A stretch of 64,000 bases of DNA from JAKAVN01 sp963796565. Lineage in GTDB: Bacteria > Desulfobacterota > Binatia > Binatales > Binataceae. Each line of letters begins with the position of its first letter. The first letter of the stretch is position 1. The notes under the pieces are model-generated. The model was given only the letters and a program-made list of their open reading frames with translations, ran no database searches and was not told where the DNA came from. The stretch covers positions 310,001-374,000 of the forward strand of contig CAWCMA010000003.1 of assembly GCA_963796565.1 (NCBI GenBank), read 5' to 3'. The translations under genes and the position numbers were made by a program. Positions 52,175 through 63,015 of the stretch are shown piece by piece.

Positions 52175-53731
52175 ATGCCGGCATGCACGATGAAGTCGCC
52201 CGCAAAATCAGACCTGGTCGGCAAGACTGCCCAAGCGCTCGAACGGGCCGGGTTCCGCCGAAGCACGGCTTCAGCACAATCGGAATCGGCCGGCGAGACG
52301 ATCCTGCTCGCGCTCTCGGGCGGCCCCGACTCGGTCGCCTTGCTACATGCGCTGCGCGATCTCGCGCCGCGTTTCGGCTATCGCGTTGCGGCCGCCCATC
52401 TGAACCATCGCTTGCGCGGCGCGGAGTCCGACCGCGACGAGAGCTTCGTGCGCGAGCTGTGTTCGACGCTCGGCGTCGAGCTGGTGGTGGAGCAGGCCAA
52501 CAATCTTGATCTTGATGCTGCGCATGATCTCGCGCTCGATCCCGCCGCGCCCAATCTCGAGGAGCGCTCGCGCGAGCTTCGCTACGCGTTTCTCGCCGCC
52601 GTGGCGACGCTGCTTGGCGCCGCGCATATCGCAACCGCTCATCATGCGGACGACCAGGCCGAGACGGTGATGCTCCGGCTGCTGCGCGGCGCGGGCGCGG
52701 CAGGGCTTGGCGCGATGGCCGAGACGATCACGCTTGCGCCGACCGGGGTGCCGATCCTGCGACCGATGCTGTGCGTATGGCGCCACGAAATCCTGCGCTA
52801 CCTTGATTCGATCGGCGCGCGTTGCGTGAGCGACAGCAGCAACGCGCATCGGGGTTTTTTACGCAACCGCGTGCGTATCGAGTTGCTGCCGACGCTCGAG
52901 CGCGACTTCGCGCCGGGGCTGCGCCGCCGTCTTGCCGCGCTTGCGGGAGAGATGCGCGAACTCGACGACTATGTGGCGCGCGCCGCACGCGTCGAGCTTG
53001 ACCTGCGTCTCGGCGAGCGCCCTTCCAGCGGCACACCGGATTGTCTCGATTTCGATGCGGGTCGCTTCGGTCTTAATCTCGACGGCTTCGCCGGATTGCA
53101 TCCGGCGCTCGCCGCGGCGCTGCTGCGAGAGTTTGTGGTCCGGCGAATCGGGAGCCTCCGACATTTCACTCGCCGCCATATCGACGCCCTGCGCCGGCTA
53201 TGCATCGGCGAATCTCCCAGCGCCGCGCTGGACCTGCCCGGCGGCTGGCGTGCCGAGCGGCGCTATTCCGCGCTAGCGCTGGAATGGCATCCCGAGGCTG
53301 ATCACGACGGGCGCCCCGCAGCCGATGCGGACGAGTTTGTCGTCCTCCTTGCTCGCGAAGGCATCACGAAGGTGCCACGGGCGAGTTTCGTCTTTCATTC
53401 GGGCGTGATGCCGGCCGATGCCCCGCCGATGCCGGTTGGTCTTTACGAGGCCTGTTTCGACGCTGACCACAGTGCCGCGGGTTTGGTCGTTCGCAATTTT
53501 GCCCCGGGCGACCGGGTCTCTCCGCTCGGCATGGAAGGGTCGCGAAAGCTGCACGATATCTTCGTTGACCGCAAATTGCCCCGGTCCCGCCGCACGACCT
53601 TTCCCGTGGTTACATTGGAAGGGCAAGTTGCGTGGCTTCCAGGGATGGTGCGCGGTCGGGTCGCGCTGGTTACCGAGGAAACCAGCCGGGTCCTGCGTTT
53701 ACGCGCGTTTGAAGACGCGGTGCGAGTATAA
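52175..53731 (+). CDS. tilS: tRNA(Ile)-lysidine synthase TilS
   Basis: ATP-dependent enzyme changing C34 of the CAU anticodon to lysidine, 518 residues. PP-loop LALSGGPDSVALLHAL near residue 45, AHLNHRLRG, TAHHADDQAETVMLRLLRGAG, and the C-terminal domain with NFAPGDRVSPLGMEGSRKLHDIF. Starts at 52160 (TTG), 52175 (ATG, GGGA upstream) and 52190 (ATG) are possible; I use 52175. It is followed by ftsH, a common pairing. Confidence 0.93.
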   Translation: MPACTMKSPAKSDLVGKTAQALERAGFRRSTASAQSESAGETILLALSGGPDSVALLHALRDLAPRFGYRVAAAHLNHRLRGAESDRDESFVRELCSTLGVELVVEQANNLDLDAAHDLALDPAAPNLEERSRELRYAFLAAVATLLGAAHIATAHHADDQAETVMLRLLRGAGAAGLGAMAETITLAPTGVPILRPMLCVWRHEILRYLDSIGARCVSDSSNAHRGFLRNRVRIELLPTLERDFAPGLRRRLAALAGEMRELDDYVARAARVELDLRLGERPSSGTPDCLDFDAGRFGLNLDGFAGLHPALAAALLREFVVRRIGSLRHFTRRHIDALRRLCIGESPSAALDLPGGWRAERRYSALALEWHPEADHDGRPAADADEFVVLLAREGITKVPRASFVFHSGVMPADAPPMPVGLYEACFDADHSAAGLVVRNFAPGDRVSPLGMEGSRKLHDIFVDRKLPRSRRTTFPVVTLEGQVAWLPGMVRGRVALVTEETSRVLRLRAFEDAVRV

Positions 53732-53746
53732 GGACGAGTATAAGGA
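53723..53746 (+). repeat. Perfect 12-bp tandem duplication at the tilS stop
   Basis: CGAGTATAAGGA twice in a row; the first copy holds the tilS stop TAA and an AAGGA. Confidence 0.9.
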
Positions 53747-53813
53747 ACGGTCCGCGGTCCAAGTAATGACGCGTTGCTTGCAAATCAAGCCGCATGGTAA
53801 CCTTTAATCAAGA

Positions 53814-55745
<1,932 letters not shown>

Positions 55746-55772
55746 GTCGTTCCCGGCCCGCCCGAAATCTCT

Positions 55773-55807
55773 ATGCTACGCGCCACTCAACTGAGGGCGC
55801 ATAGCAT
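55773..55807 (+). terminator. Hairpin after ftsH
   Basis: ATGCTACGCGCC / GGCGCATAGCAT, 12-bp stem with one mismatch, 11-base loop. No T run follows, so termination is doubtful. Confidence 0.3.
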
Positions 55808-55913
55808 CGATTAATACCCAGTTCGTACCCGTCCCGTCGCAGCCGCCGTGCGTGTATCCTCAAATAGGGGAACGCCAAATTAACCGCAATTCGGGTTCGC
55901 GGAGGATCGAGGC

Positions 55914-56783
55914 TTGGAGGTTACCGCACATCGCCGCCGGCACTCGCTTCGTCTTGGCGACGGAAGGGTCATTCGGTTTCCAGCCGTGATGGGCGTGCTC
56001 AACGTGACGCCGGATTCGTTTTCCGACGGCGGGCGATACTTCGATCCGCATCGCGCGGCGGAGCACGCGCTGGAGATGGAAGCGGCGGGCGCCGCGATTA
56101 TCGACATAGGCGGTGAATCGACCCGCCCGCGGGGAGCACGCGAGGTCCCAGCCGCGATCGAAATCGAGCGCGTCGCGCCAGTGCTGAAACGGTTGCGAGG
56201 GCGGCTCCGCGTGCCGATCTCGATCGATACGCGTAAGGCCGCCGTCGCGCGCGTCGCGCTCGATGCGGGGGCGGCGATCGTCAACGACGTGAGTGCGCTT
56301 TTGGCCGACCCTGCGATGGCGCCGCTGGTGGCGGCGCGCAAATGCGCGGTGGTCCTGATGCACATGCACGGCGGGCCCGCCGATCACATGAAGTTCGCGC
56401 ACTATCGCGACGTGGTCGGCGAAGTCGAAGCCCACCTGCTGACGCGCGCGCGCGACGCGATCCGCGCCGGCGTGGCGCCCTCGCGCATCATGCTCGACCC
56501 CGGTCTGGGGTTCGCCAAGCAGCCGCGTCATAGCCTCGCCCTGCTCGGCGCCTTGCCGCGGCTCTGCGCGCTGGGATATCCCATACTGGTAGGGGCGTCG
56601 CGCAAGGGTTTCGTACGCATCTCGGCCGGCGCCGAACCGGCGGCGCTCGAATCCGCGACGGCGGCCGTGAACGCGATCGCGATTGCGGCGGGCGTCGCGG
56701 TGGTGCGGGTGCATGAGGTTGGCTTGGCGGTGGCGGCAGTGAAGATGGCGGCGGCGATCAAATCCTCCAACGGCGGCGGCTAG
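55914..56783 (+). CDS. folP: Dihydropteroate synthase FolP
   Basis: Folate enzyme joining p-aminobenzoate to the pterin pyrophosphate, 289 residues. VMGVLNVTPDSFSDGG, IDIGGESTRPRG, SIDTRKAAVAR, LMHMHG and LVGASRKGFV are the conserved motifs. Starts at TTG, supported by GGAGG eight bases upstream. Confidence 0.95.
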   Translation: MEVTAHRRRHSLRLGDGRVIRFPAVMGVLNVTPDSFSDGGRYFDPHRAAEHALEMEAAGAAIIDIGGESTRPRGAREVPAAIEIERVAPVLKRLRGRLRVPISIDTRKAAVARVALDAGAAIVNDVSALLADPAMAPLVAARKCAVVLMHMHGGPADHMKFAHYRDVVGEVEAHLLTRARDAIRAGVAPSRIMLDPGLGFAKQPRHSLALLGALPRLCALGYPILVGASRKGFVRISAGAEPAALESATAAVNAIAIAAGVAVVRVHEVGLAVAAVKMAAAIKSSNGGG

Positions 56784-56793
56784 GCCAATCCCG

Positions 56794-57543
56794 ATGGAGC
56801 AATACTTCGGTCTGATCCCCAAGCTGCGATGGCAGGATGTGCTCGACATCCTGATCGTCGCCTACGTGATCTATCGAATCGCGCTGCTAATTCGCGGCAC
56901 GCGCACGATGCAGATGGTGGTGGGCCTGCTGGTTGTGGCCGGCGCTTTTGTGGGCTCGCAGCTTCTGGGCCTCTTTACGCTCAACTGGCTGCTCAACAAC
57001 TTCCTCGGCTCGCTGTTTCTGATCCTGGTGGTGATCTTCCAGTCCGACATCCGCCGCGCCCTTACCCGGGTCGGCACGCCGACCTTCCTGGCCGGCCACG
57101 TCACGGTGGCCAGCGTGGCGCAGGAGCTGGTCAATACGGCCGCGTGGCTTTCCGCGCGCCGGATAGGCGCCCTCATCGTGCTCGAGCAGGAGGTCGGACT
57201 GAGCGACTTTCTCGAGACCGGCCGCATCCTCGACGCACAGCTCTCGCCCGAGTTGCTGGAGACAATTTTCATGCGCGGCTCGCCGCTGCACGACGGGGCG
57301 GTGATCGTAAAGGGCGAGCACGTGCTCGCGGCCGCCTGTCTGTTGCCGCTGTCGACCAACCCCAACGTGAACCTCGCGCTCGGCACGCGCCATCGCGCGG
57401 CCATCGGAGTCACCGAGGAAAGCGACGCCGCGGTGATCGTGGTCTCGGAAGAAGACGGAACCATCTCGCTCGCCCGCCATGGCGAATTGCAGCGCGGGCT
57501 CAGCCCCGAGGATCTGCTCGGCATCCTGGTCACGATGGTCTAG
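56794..57543 (+). CDS. cdaA: Diadenylate cyclase CdaA (c-di-AMP synthase)
   Basis: 249 residues: three N-terminal membrane helices, then a DAC (DisA_N) domain with the catalytic SPLHDGAVIV and GTRHRAAIGVTEESD motifs. It makes c-di-AMP from two ATP. Next to its usual partners cdaR and glmM, which regulate it in firmicutes. Presence in a diderm proteobacterium-like genome is consistent with deltaproteobacteria. Confidence 0.95.
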   Translation: MEQYFGLIPKLRWQDVLDILIVAYVIYRIALLIRGTRTMQMVVGLLVVAGAFVGSQLLGLFTLNWLLNNFLGSLFLILVVIFQSDIRRALTRVGTPTFLAGHVTVASVAQELVNTAAWLSARRIGALIVLEQEVGLSDFLETGRILDAQLSPELLETIFMRGSPLHDGAVIVKGEHVLAAACLLPLSTNPNVNLALGTRHRAAIGVTEESDAAVIVVSEEDGTISLARHGELQRGLSPEDLLGILVTMV

Positions 57544-57558
57544 GTGGGGCACGTCTTA

Positions 57559-58590
57559 ATGGAGCACAAGACGATCGCTACCCATCTCAGGAACGCATTG
57601 ACCAGGCTCATTCTGGGCGGGGAGGTGCCGCAGAAGATCCGTCCTCCGTTGGGGTTGCTGTTGCTCCAACGCGTACGGCGCAACCTCGGCCTGCGGGCGA
57701 TCGCTTTCCTGCTGGCCATCGGACTGTGGTTTTTCGTCAACGCCGGGCAGCGCGGCGCGTTGGCCCCGATGCGCGTGCCGATAAGCTATCGGGCGCTGCC
57801 CGCCGGGCTGGTGATCGTCAATCAGCGGCCCGATTCGGTGCAGATCGAGGTGCGAGGGCCGCGCACGCTGCTCTCGCTGCTGGATCCCGATCGCATGGTG
57901 CTGCGCCTGGATTTAAGCGGCGTCACAACCGGCCAGGCGGTGTTCAAGATCGGTCCCGAGATGTTCAACGTTCCGCGTCAGACCGACGTGACGCGCATCT
58001 CGCCCAGCCAAATAGTGCTCGACATCGACCGCATCACCGACCGCCAGGTGCCGATTCATGTGAGGGTCCAGGGCCAACCCGCGGCCGGCTATCGCGTCGT
58101 GTCGGCAAAAGCCAACCCGCCCGCTGCGACCGTGCGTGGCCCCAGCCGTTTCGTTTTTCATATCGATAGCGTCCATACCTCGCCGGTCGAAGTGAACGGC
58201 GCCAAGGCCGACGTTGAGCAGCCGGTGAGCCTGCCGGCGCCGAGCGACCGGGTTACGGTGGTAGGCCCGCCGGCGGTCGACGCGGCGGTATCGATAAGCG
58301 AAATCATCGCCAACCGGGTTTTTCGCGGCCTCCCGGTCGAGGTCCGCGATACGGACTATAAGGTCAAGGTCGAGCCGCGAGAAATTGTCGTAACCGTGCG
58401 TGGAGCGGTCAACCAGCTTTCCGGCCTCGATCTGCACGGCTCGGTCTTCGTGACGGCGGAAGATGTGCAGCCGGGCCTACACGATCTTCCGGTGCAGATA
58501 GAGCTGCCTGACGGGATACAACTGGTGCGCGAAGTCCCGGACAATGTGAAGGTTCGGATCTACCGGGCAAAGCGCGCCGGGAGCGGATGA
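57559..58590 (+). CDS. cdaR: YbbR-domain protein (CdaR-like)
   Basis: 343 residues: an N-terminal membrane anchor (AIAFLLAIGLWFFVNAG) and three or four YbbR repeats outside the membrane (for example PISYRALPAGLVIVNQRPDSV, IHVRVQGQPAAGYRV). Regulatory partner of CdaA. GTG 57544 or ATG 57559 may be the start; I use ATG. Confidence 0.88.
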   Translation: MEHKTIATHLRNALTRLILGGEVPQKIRPPLGLLLLQRVRRNLGLRAIAFLLAIGLWFFVNAGQRGALAPMRVPISYRALPAGLVIVNQRPDSVQIEVRGPRTLLSLLDPDRMVLRLDLSGVTTGQAVFKIGPEMFNVPRQTDVTRISPSQIVLDIDRITDRQVPIHVRVQGQPAAGYRVVSAKANPPAATVRGPSRFVFHIDSVHTSPVEVNGAKADVEQPVSLPAPSDRVTVVGPPAVDAAVSISEIIANRVFRGLPVEVRDTDYKVKVEPREIVVTVRGAVNQLSGLDLHGSVFVTAEDVQPGLHDLPVQIELPDGIQLVREVPDNVKVRIYRAKRAGSG

Positions 58591-58599
58591 AGCGTAATC

Positions 58600-59967
58600 A
58601 TGGCTAACAGACTCTTTGGCACCGACGGCGTACGCGGCGTGGCCAATGTCGAACCGATCACTTCCGAAACCGCGCTCAAGCTCGGGCGGGCGCTGGCTCA
58701 CGTTTTCAAGGCTCAGCCCGCCCGCCACCATCGCATCCTGATCGGCAAGGACACGCGCCTTTCCGGCTACATGCTGGAGACGGCGATGGCCTCGGGGATC
58801 TGCTCGATGGGCGCCGACGTCTTGCTGGTCGGGCCGCTGCCCACCCCAGGAATCGCGTTTCTCGCCCGCAGCATGCGCGCCGACGCCGGCGTGGTGATCT
58901 CGGCCTCGCACAATCCCTTCCAGGACAATGGCATCAAGTTCTTCTCGCGCGAGGGGTTCAAGCTCGACGACGAGACCGAGCGCCGGATCGAGGAGCTGGT
59001 CTTCGACGATGGCGCGCTCACCCATTTGCGCGCGAGCGGCGGCGAAATCGGCAAGGCCGCCCGCATCGACGACGCCATCGGCCGCTACCTGGTGTTTCTC
59101 AAGGGTTGCGTGCCGCGCACGGTGACCTTCGACGGGCTCAAGCTGGTGGTCGATTGCGCCAACGGCGCGGCCTACAAGGTCGCTCCCGACGCGTTGACCG
59201 AGCTGGGCGCCGACGTCGTCGCATTGGGCGTCGATCCTGACGGCAAGAACATCAATCTTGGCTGCGGCGCGCTCTATCCGGAGAAGCTGCGCGAGGCGGT
59301 GCTGCGCGAGGGCGCCCACGCCGGTATCGCGCTCGACGGCGACGGCGACCGCGCGCTACTGGTCGACGAGCACGGCGAAGTCTTTGACGGCGACGACGTG
59401 ATGGCGTCGATGGGGCTCAGGATGGCGGCCGCCGGACAACTCGCCGGCGGCGCGGTGGTCGCGACGGTGATGAGCAATCTCGGACTCGAGTTGGCGCTGC
59501 GCGCCAAGGGCGCGCGCCTGGTGCGCACCGAGGTCGGCGACCCGGCGGTGGCGCGCGAGATGCGCACGGGCGGCTACAACCTGGGCGGAGAGCAGTCGGG
59601 CCACGTGATCTTCATGGATCATTCGACCACCGGCGACGGCATTATCACGGCGCTGATGATGCTGACGCTGATGGTCGAAACCGGGCGGCCGCTGAGCGAG
59701 CTGCGCGCGATGCATCGCGTGCCGCAGGTGATTGAGAACGTGCGGGTGGCCGCGCGGGTGCCGCTGGCCGAGATGCCCGAGGTGCAGCGGCTGATCGCGG
59801 GCGCCGAAAAGCGGCTCGGTCACAACGGCCGCCTGCTGGTGCGCTACTCGGGCACCGAGATGCTGGCCCGCGTGATGATCGAGGGCGAGGATCTGGCCGA
59901 GATAGGCGCGCTCGCGCGCGAGATCGGAGCCGCAATCGGCCTGCGCGCCAGCCGCGCGAGAGCCTGA
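58600..59967 (+). CDS. glmM: Phosphoglucosamine mutase GlmM
   Basis: Converts glucosamine-6-phosphate to glucosamine-1-phosphate for cell-wall precursors, 455 residues. FGTDGVRGVAN start, active phosphoserine in VISASHNPFQDNG, metal loop DGDGDRAL, sugar loop GGEQSGHVI and phosphate loop RYSGTEMLARV. Third gene of the cdaA-cdaR-glmM unit. Confidence 0.97.
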   Translation: MANRLFGTDGVRGVANVEPITSETALKLGRALAHVFKAQPARHHRILIGKDTRLSGYMLETAMASGICSMGADVLLVGPLPTPGIAFLARSMRADAGVVISASHNPFQDNGIKFFSREGFKLDDETERRIEELVFDDGALTHLRASGGEIGKAARIDDAIGRYLVFLKGCVPRTVTFDGLKLVVDCANGAAYKVAPDALTELGADVVALGVDPDGKNINLGCGALYPEKLREAVLREGAHAGIALDGDGDRALLVDEHGEVFDGDDVMASMGLRMAAAGQLAGGAVVATVMSNLGLELALRAKGARLVRTEVGDPAVAREMRTGGYNLGGEQSGHVIFMDHSTTGDGIITALMMLTLMVETGRPLSELRAMHRVPQVIENVRVAARVPLAEMPEVQRLIAGAEKRLGHNGRLLVRYSGTEMLARVMIEGEDLAEIGALAREIGAAIGLRASRARA

Positions 59968-59969
59968 AG

Positions 59970-60812
59970 ATGCCCCGGCTCGGCGTCAATATCGACCACG
60001 TCGCCACGCTGCGCGAGGCGCGGCGGGTGGACTACCCCGACCCGGTCGAGGCGGCTCTGGCCGCCGAGCGCGCCGGGGCCGGCGCGATCACTTTTCATCT
60101 GCGCGAAGATCGCCGGCATATCCAGGACCGCGATCTCCTGCGTCTGCGCCAGGAGGTACACGTCCGGCTCAACCAGGAACTCGCTCCGATAGACGAGATG
60201 GTCGAGCTGGCGCTGAAAATCCGCCCGCATGAAGTTTGCCTGGTGCCCGAGCGGCGCCAGGAGATTACCACCGAGGGTGGTCTCGACGCGGCCGGGCTGA
60301 GCGCCCGCCTGGCGCCGATGATCGCGCGGCTCAAGGACGCGGGCGTGGGAGTGTCGCTGTTTATCGATCCGGTGCCACATCAGATCGAAGCCGCGGCCGC
60401 GCTGGGCGCGGACTTCGTCGAAATTCATACTGGCGCTTACGCCAACCTGGCCGATAAGGATCTTGGCGAGCACTACCTTACCGGTGTCGACTCGCCGCGC
60501 GCGCTCAAGGCCGCCCGGGTCAAACTCGGCGCGGACACGGCGGCGGAGCTGCGTAAAATTCGCGACGCGGTCAAGGCCGCTCGCGCCGCCGGACTCAAAC
60601 CCAACGCCGGCCATGGACTCAACTACGGCAACGTCGCTCCGATCGTCGCGATCGCGGGAATCCAGTGGCTGCATATCGGCCATGCGATCGTCGCGCGCGC
60701 GATTGCGGTCGGGATGAGCCGCGCGGTCGGCGAAATGCTGGCGCTGATGGACCGCGGACGCGCCGCGGCGCCGCGGATGCGCGCCGGCAGTGTCCGGGCG
60801 GCGCAGCGCTGA
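59970..60812 (+). CDS. pdxJ: Pyridoxine 5'-phosphate synthase PdxJ
   Basis: TIM-barrel enzyme closing the vitamin B6 ring, 280 residues. LGVNIDHVATLREARRV, HLREDRRHIQDRD, CLVPERRQEITTEGGLD, and GHGLNYGN are the conserved motifs. Starts two bases after glmM. C-terminal 30 residues are a basic tail beyond the usual end. Confidence 0.96.
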   Translation: MPRLGVNIDHVATLREARRVDYPDPVEAALAAERAGAGAITFHLREDRRHIQDRDLLRLRQEVHVRLNQELAPIDEMVELALKIRPHEVCLVPERRQEITTEGGLDAAGLSARLAPMIARLKDAGVGVSLFIDPVPHQIEAAAALGADFVEIHTGAYANLADKDLGEHYLTGVDSPRALKAARVKLGADTAAELRKIRDAVKAARAAGLKPNAGHGLNYGNVAPIVAIAGIQWLHIGHAIVARAIAVGMSRAVGEMLALMDRGRAAAPRMRAGSVRAAQR

Positions 60813-60826
60813 GAGATGGCGCGCGC

Positions 60827-62380
60827 GTGAAACTGCTGACCGCCGCCGAAAGCCGCGAGCTCGATCGCCTGAGCCAGGAAAAGTACGGCGTCGGGTCCTA
60901 CGCGCTGATGACGCGCGCGGGCGAGGCGGTCGCCGTTGCCGTGCTGCATCGATGGCGTCACGCGGTGCATCAAGGCGTGCTGGTCGTCGCAGGCAAGGGC
61001 AACAACGGCGGCGACGGGATGGTCGCCGCACGCGCGTTGATGGCCGAGCAGGTGCCGGTGCGCGCGATACTGCTGGCGCGCGCGTCGGAGCTGAAGGGCG
61101 ACGCGGCCCGCGCGCATTCGGAGTTCGTCAAGGCCGGCGGCGTGGTGCTCGAAGCCATAGGCGAGGCCGAACTCGACGCGGCGATGGGCGGGCACGCGGG
61201 CGTAGTCGTCGATGCGATCTTCGGCACCGGACTCAACGCCGAGGTGAAAGGACTCGCGCGCCGCGCGATCGAGGCGATAAATCACGCCGGCGCTCCGGTG
61301 GCCGCGGTCGATATCGCCTCGGGCGTCAACTCGGACAGCGGGGCCGTGATGGGCGCGGCGGTGCGCGCGGCGCTGACGGTCACCTTCGGCTTGGCGAAGT
61401 TCGGCCACGTTTCCTACCCAGGCGCGGAGCTCTGCGGCGAGCTCGAGATCGCGGAGATCGGATTCGCGCCCGCCGCGATCGGCGAAGTTGCGCCGCGCGG
61501 CCGTTTTTTCGACGCGGCCGAGGCGCGGCCGCATCTGCGCGCGCGGCCGCGCAATTCGCACAAGGGCAACTACGGCCACGTGATGGTGATCGCGGGAAGC
61601 CGCGGCAAGTCGGGTGCCGCGATCCTGGCCTCGCGCGGCGCGCTGCGGATGGGCGCGGGGCTGGTGACCGCCGCCGTTCCCGAAGCGATCGGCGCGATCG
61701 TCGCGGCAGGGCAGGCGGAATTGATGACCGAGCCGGTCGCCGATCGTGACGGCCACTTCGACGGACAATATGTTTCCGCCGTGCTCGCGAAACTGATCGA
61801 AGGCAAGGACGCGCTCGCGGTCGGTCCCGGAATTGGCCAGAGCGACGATACGCGAGCGCTGATGGAATGGCTCCTCGCCGAGGGCGTGGCGCCGCGCCGC
61901 CCGATGCTGATTGACGCCGACGGTCTCAACGTGGTCGCGCAAATTGGCGTGGGCGCGCTCAAACGCGCCGCGGGTCCGGTCGTGCTGACGCCGCATCCGG
62001 GCGAGGCCGCGCGCCTGCTAGGACTGAGCATCGCCGAGGTCAACGCCGACCGTATCGGCGCCGCGCGGCGGCTCAGCGAGCTTAGCGGTGCGTCGGTTCT
62101 GATCAAGGGCGCGCGCACGGTCATCGCGGGCCTCGACGGCGAGGTCTACGTCAACGCGAGCGGGAATCCGGGGATGGCGACGCCGGGGATGGGCGACGTA
62201 CTTTCGGGGATGGTCGGTGCGTTGTTAGCGCAGCGGTTGGCGCCGCTCGACGCGCTCGCGCTCGGCGCGTTCGTTCATGGTCATGCGGCCGACAGATTGG
62301 CCGCGCGCATGGGCCCGGTCGGCTATCTTGCCGGCGACCTGGCTGACGAGTTGCCAGCAACCTTGGCCGCGCTAGGTTAG
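60827..62380 (+). CDS. nnr: Bifunctional NAD(P)H-hydrate epimerase / ADP-dependent dehydratase
   Basis: Repairs hydrated NAD(P)H, 517 residues. N-terminal epimerase domain (VVAGKGNNGGDGMVAARAL), C-terminal dehydratase domain (HKGNYGHVMVIAGS, LIDADGL, LTPHPGEAARL, PGMGDVLSGMVGALLAQ). GTG start, 14 bases after pdxJ. In many deltaproteobacteria acpS lies between pdxJ and this gene; here it is absent. Confidence 0.95.
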   Translation: MKLLTAAESRELDRLSQEKYGVGSYALMTRAGEAVAVAVLHRWRHAVHQGVLVVAGKGNNGGDGMVAARALMAEQVPVRAILLARASELKGDAARAHSEFVKAGGVVLEAIGEAELDAAMGGHAGVVVDAIFGTGLNAEVKGLARRAIEAINHAGAPVAAVDIASGVNSDSGAVMGAAVRAALTVTFGLAKFGHVSYPGAELCGELEIAEIGFAPAAIGEVAPRGRFFDAAEARPHLRARPRNSHKGNYGHVMVIAGSRGKSGAAILASRGALRMGAGLVTAAVPEAIGAIVAAGQAELMTEPVADRDGHFDGQYVSAVLAKLIEGKDALAVGPGIGQSDDTRALMEWLLAEGVAPRRPMLIDADGLNVVAQIGVGALKRAAGPVVLTPHPGEAARLLGLSIAEVNADRIGAARRLSELSGASVLIKGARTVIAGLDGEVYVNASGNPGMATPGMGDVLSGMVGALLAQRLAPLDALALGAFVHGHAADRLAARMGPVGYLAGDLADELPATLAALG

Positions 62381-62449
62381 CCTGCTCGGTTGGCCGTCCC
62401 GTTATCCTCGGCGCTTGAACCAAAACGCCCGCTGGCGCACGCTTATAAT

Positions 62450-62917
62450 ATGAATCTGGTCATCGAAAGCCGCTCCGCGCACGAGACCAAGACCTGGGGC
62501 AGGCGGCTGGCTTCGCTGCTCGAAGGCGGAGAGCTGCTCGGGCTGATGGGCGATCTCGGCGCGGGCAAGACCTGTTTCATCAAGGGGCTCGCGAGCGGGC
62601 TCAATCTGCGCGAGGGCGACATCCTGAGCCCCACCTTCACGATGATCCAGGAGCATCACGGGCGCATGGCGCTCTACCATATCGACCTCTATCGGCTCGA
62701 GGAGGCGGGGCTCGATGACTTGGGCTTGCGCGAGTACCTGTTCACGAGCGGGGTGGCCGCGGTGGAATGGTTCGAGCGGCTGCGCGAGGCCGAAGAGCTG
62801 GAAGTTCTCTCGGTGCGCATCAGCTACGTCAGTCCGAGCGCGCGCCGGATTGAGTTCGTCGCCGGCTCCGAGCGCTACGCGCGGTTGTTGGACCTCCTGC
62901 GCTCGCGCTTCGCCTAA
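62450..62917 (+). CDS. tsaE: tRNA threonylcarbamoyladenosine biosynthesis ATPase TsaE
   Basis: 155 residues. Walker A GDLGAGKTCFIKGLA, switch region SPTFTMIQEH, HIDLYRL, and AAVEWFERL are the family marks. ATPase that resets the TsaD-TsaB complex making t6A37 in tRNA. Starts at ATG 62450. Confidence 0.94.
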   Translation: MNLVIESRSAHETKTWGRRLASLLEGGELLGLMGDLGAGKTCFIKGLASGLNLREGDILSPTFTMIQEHHGRMALYHIDLYRLEEAGLDDLGLREYLFTSGVAAVEWFERLREAEELEVLSVRISYVSPSARRIEFVAGSERYARLLDLLRSRFA

Positions 62918-63015
62918 CTTCCTTGAATACCGCTCAACCGGGGGCTCTGGTTCGGGCGTTCCATTGTCGCCATAATACTCGATTACGCCGCGAACTATCC
63001 TGCGGCGGCGATGAC

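Noticed and set aside
62444..62449. TATAAT immediately before tsaE as a promoter
   Set aside because: Transcription would start inside the gene and no -35 fits; tsaE is probably cotranscribed with nnr.
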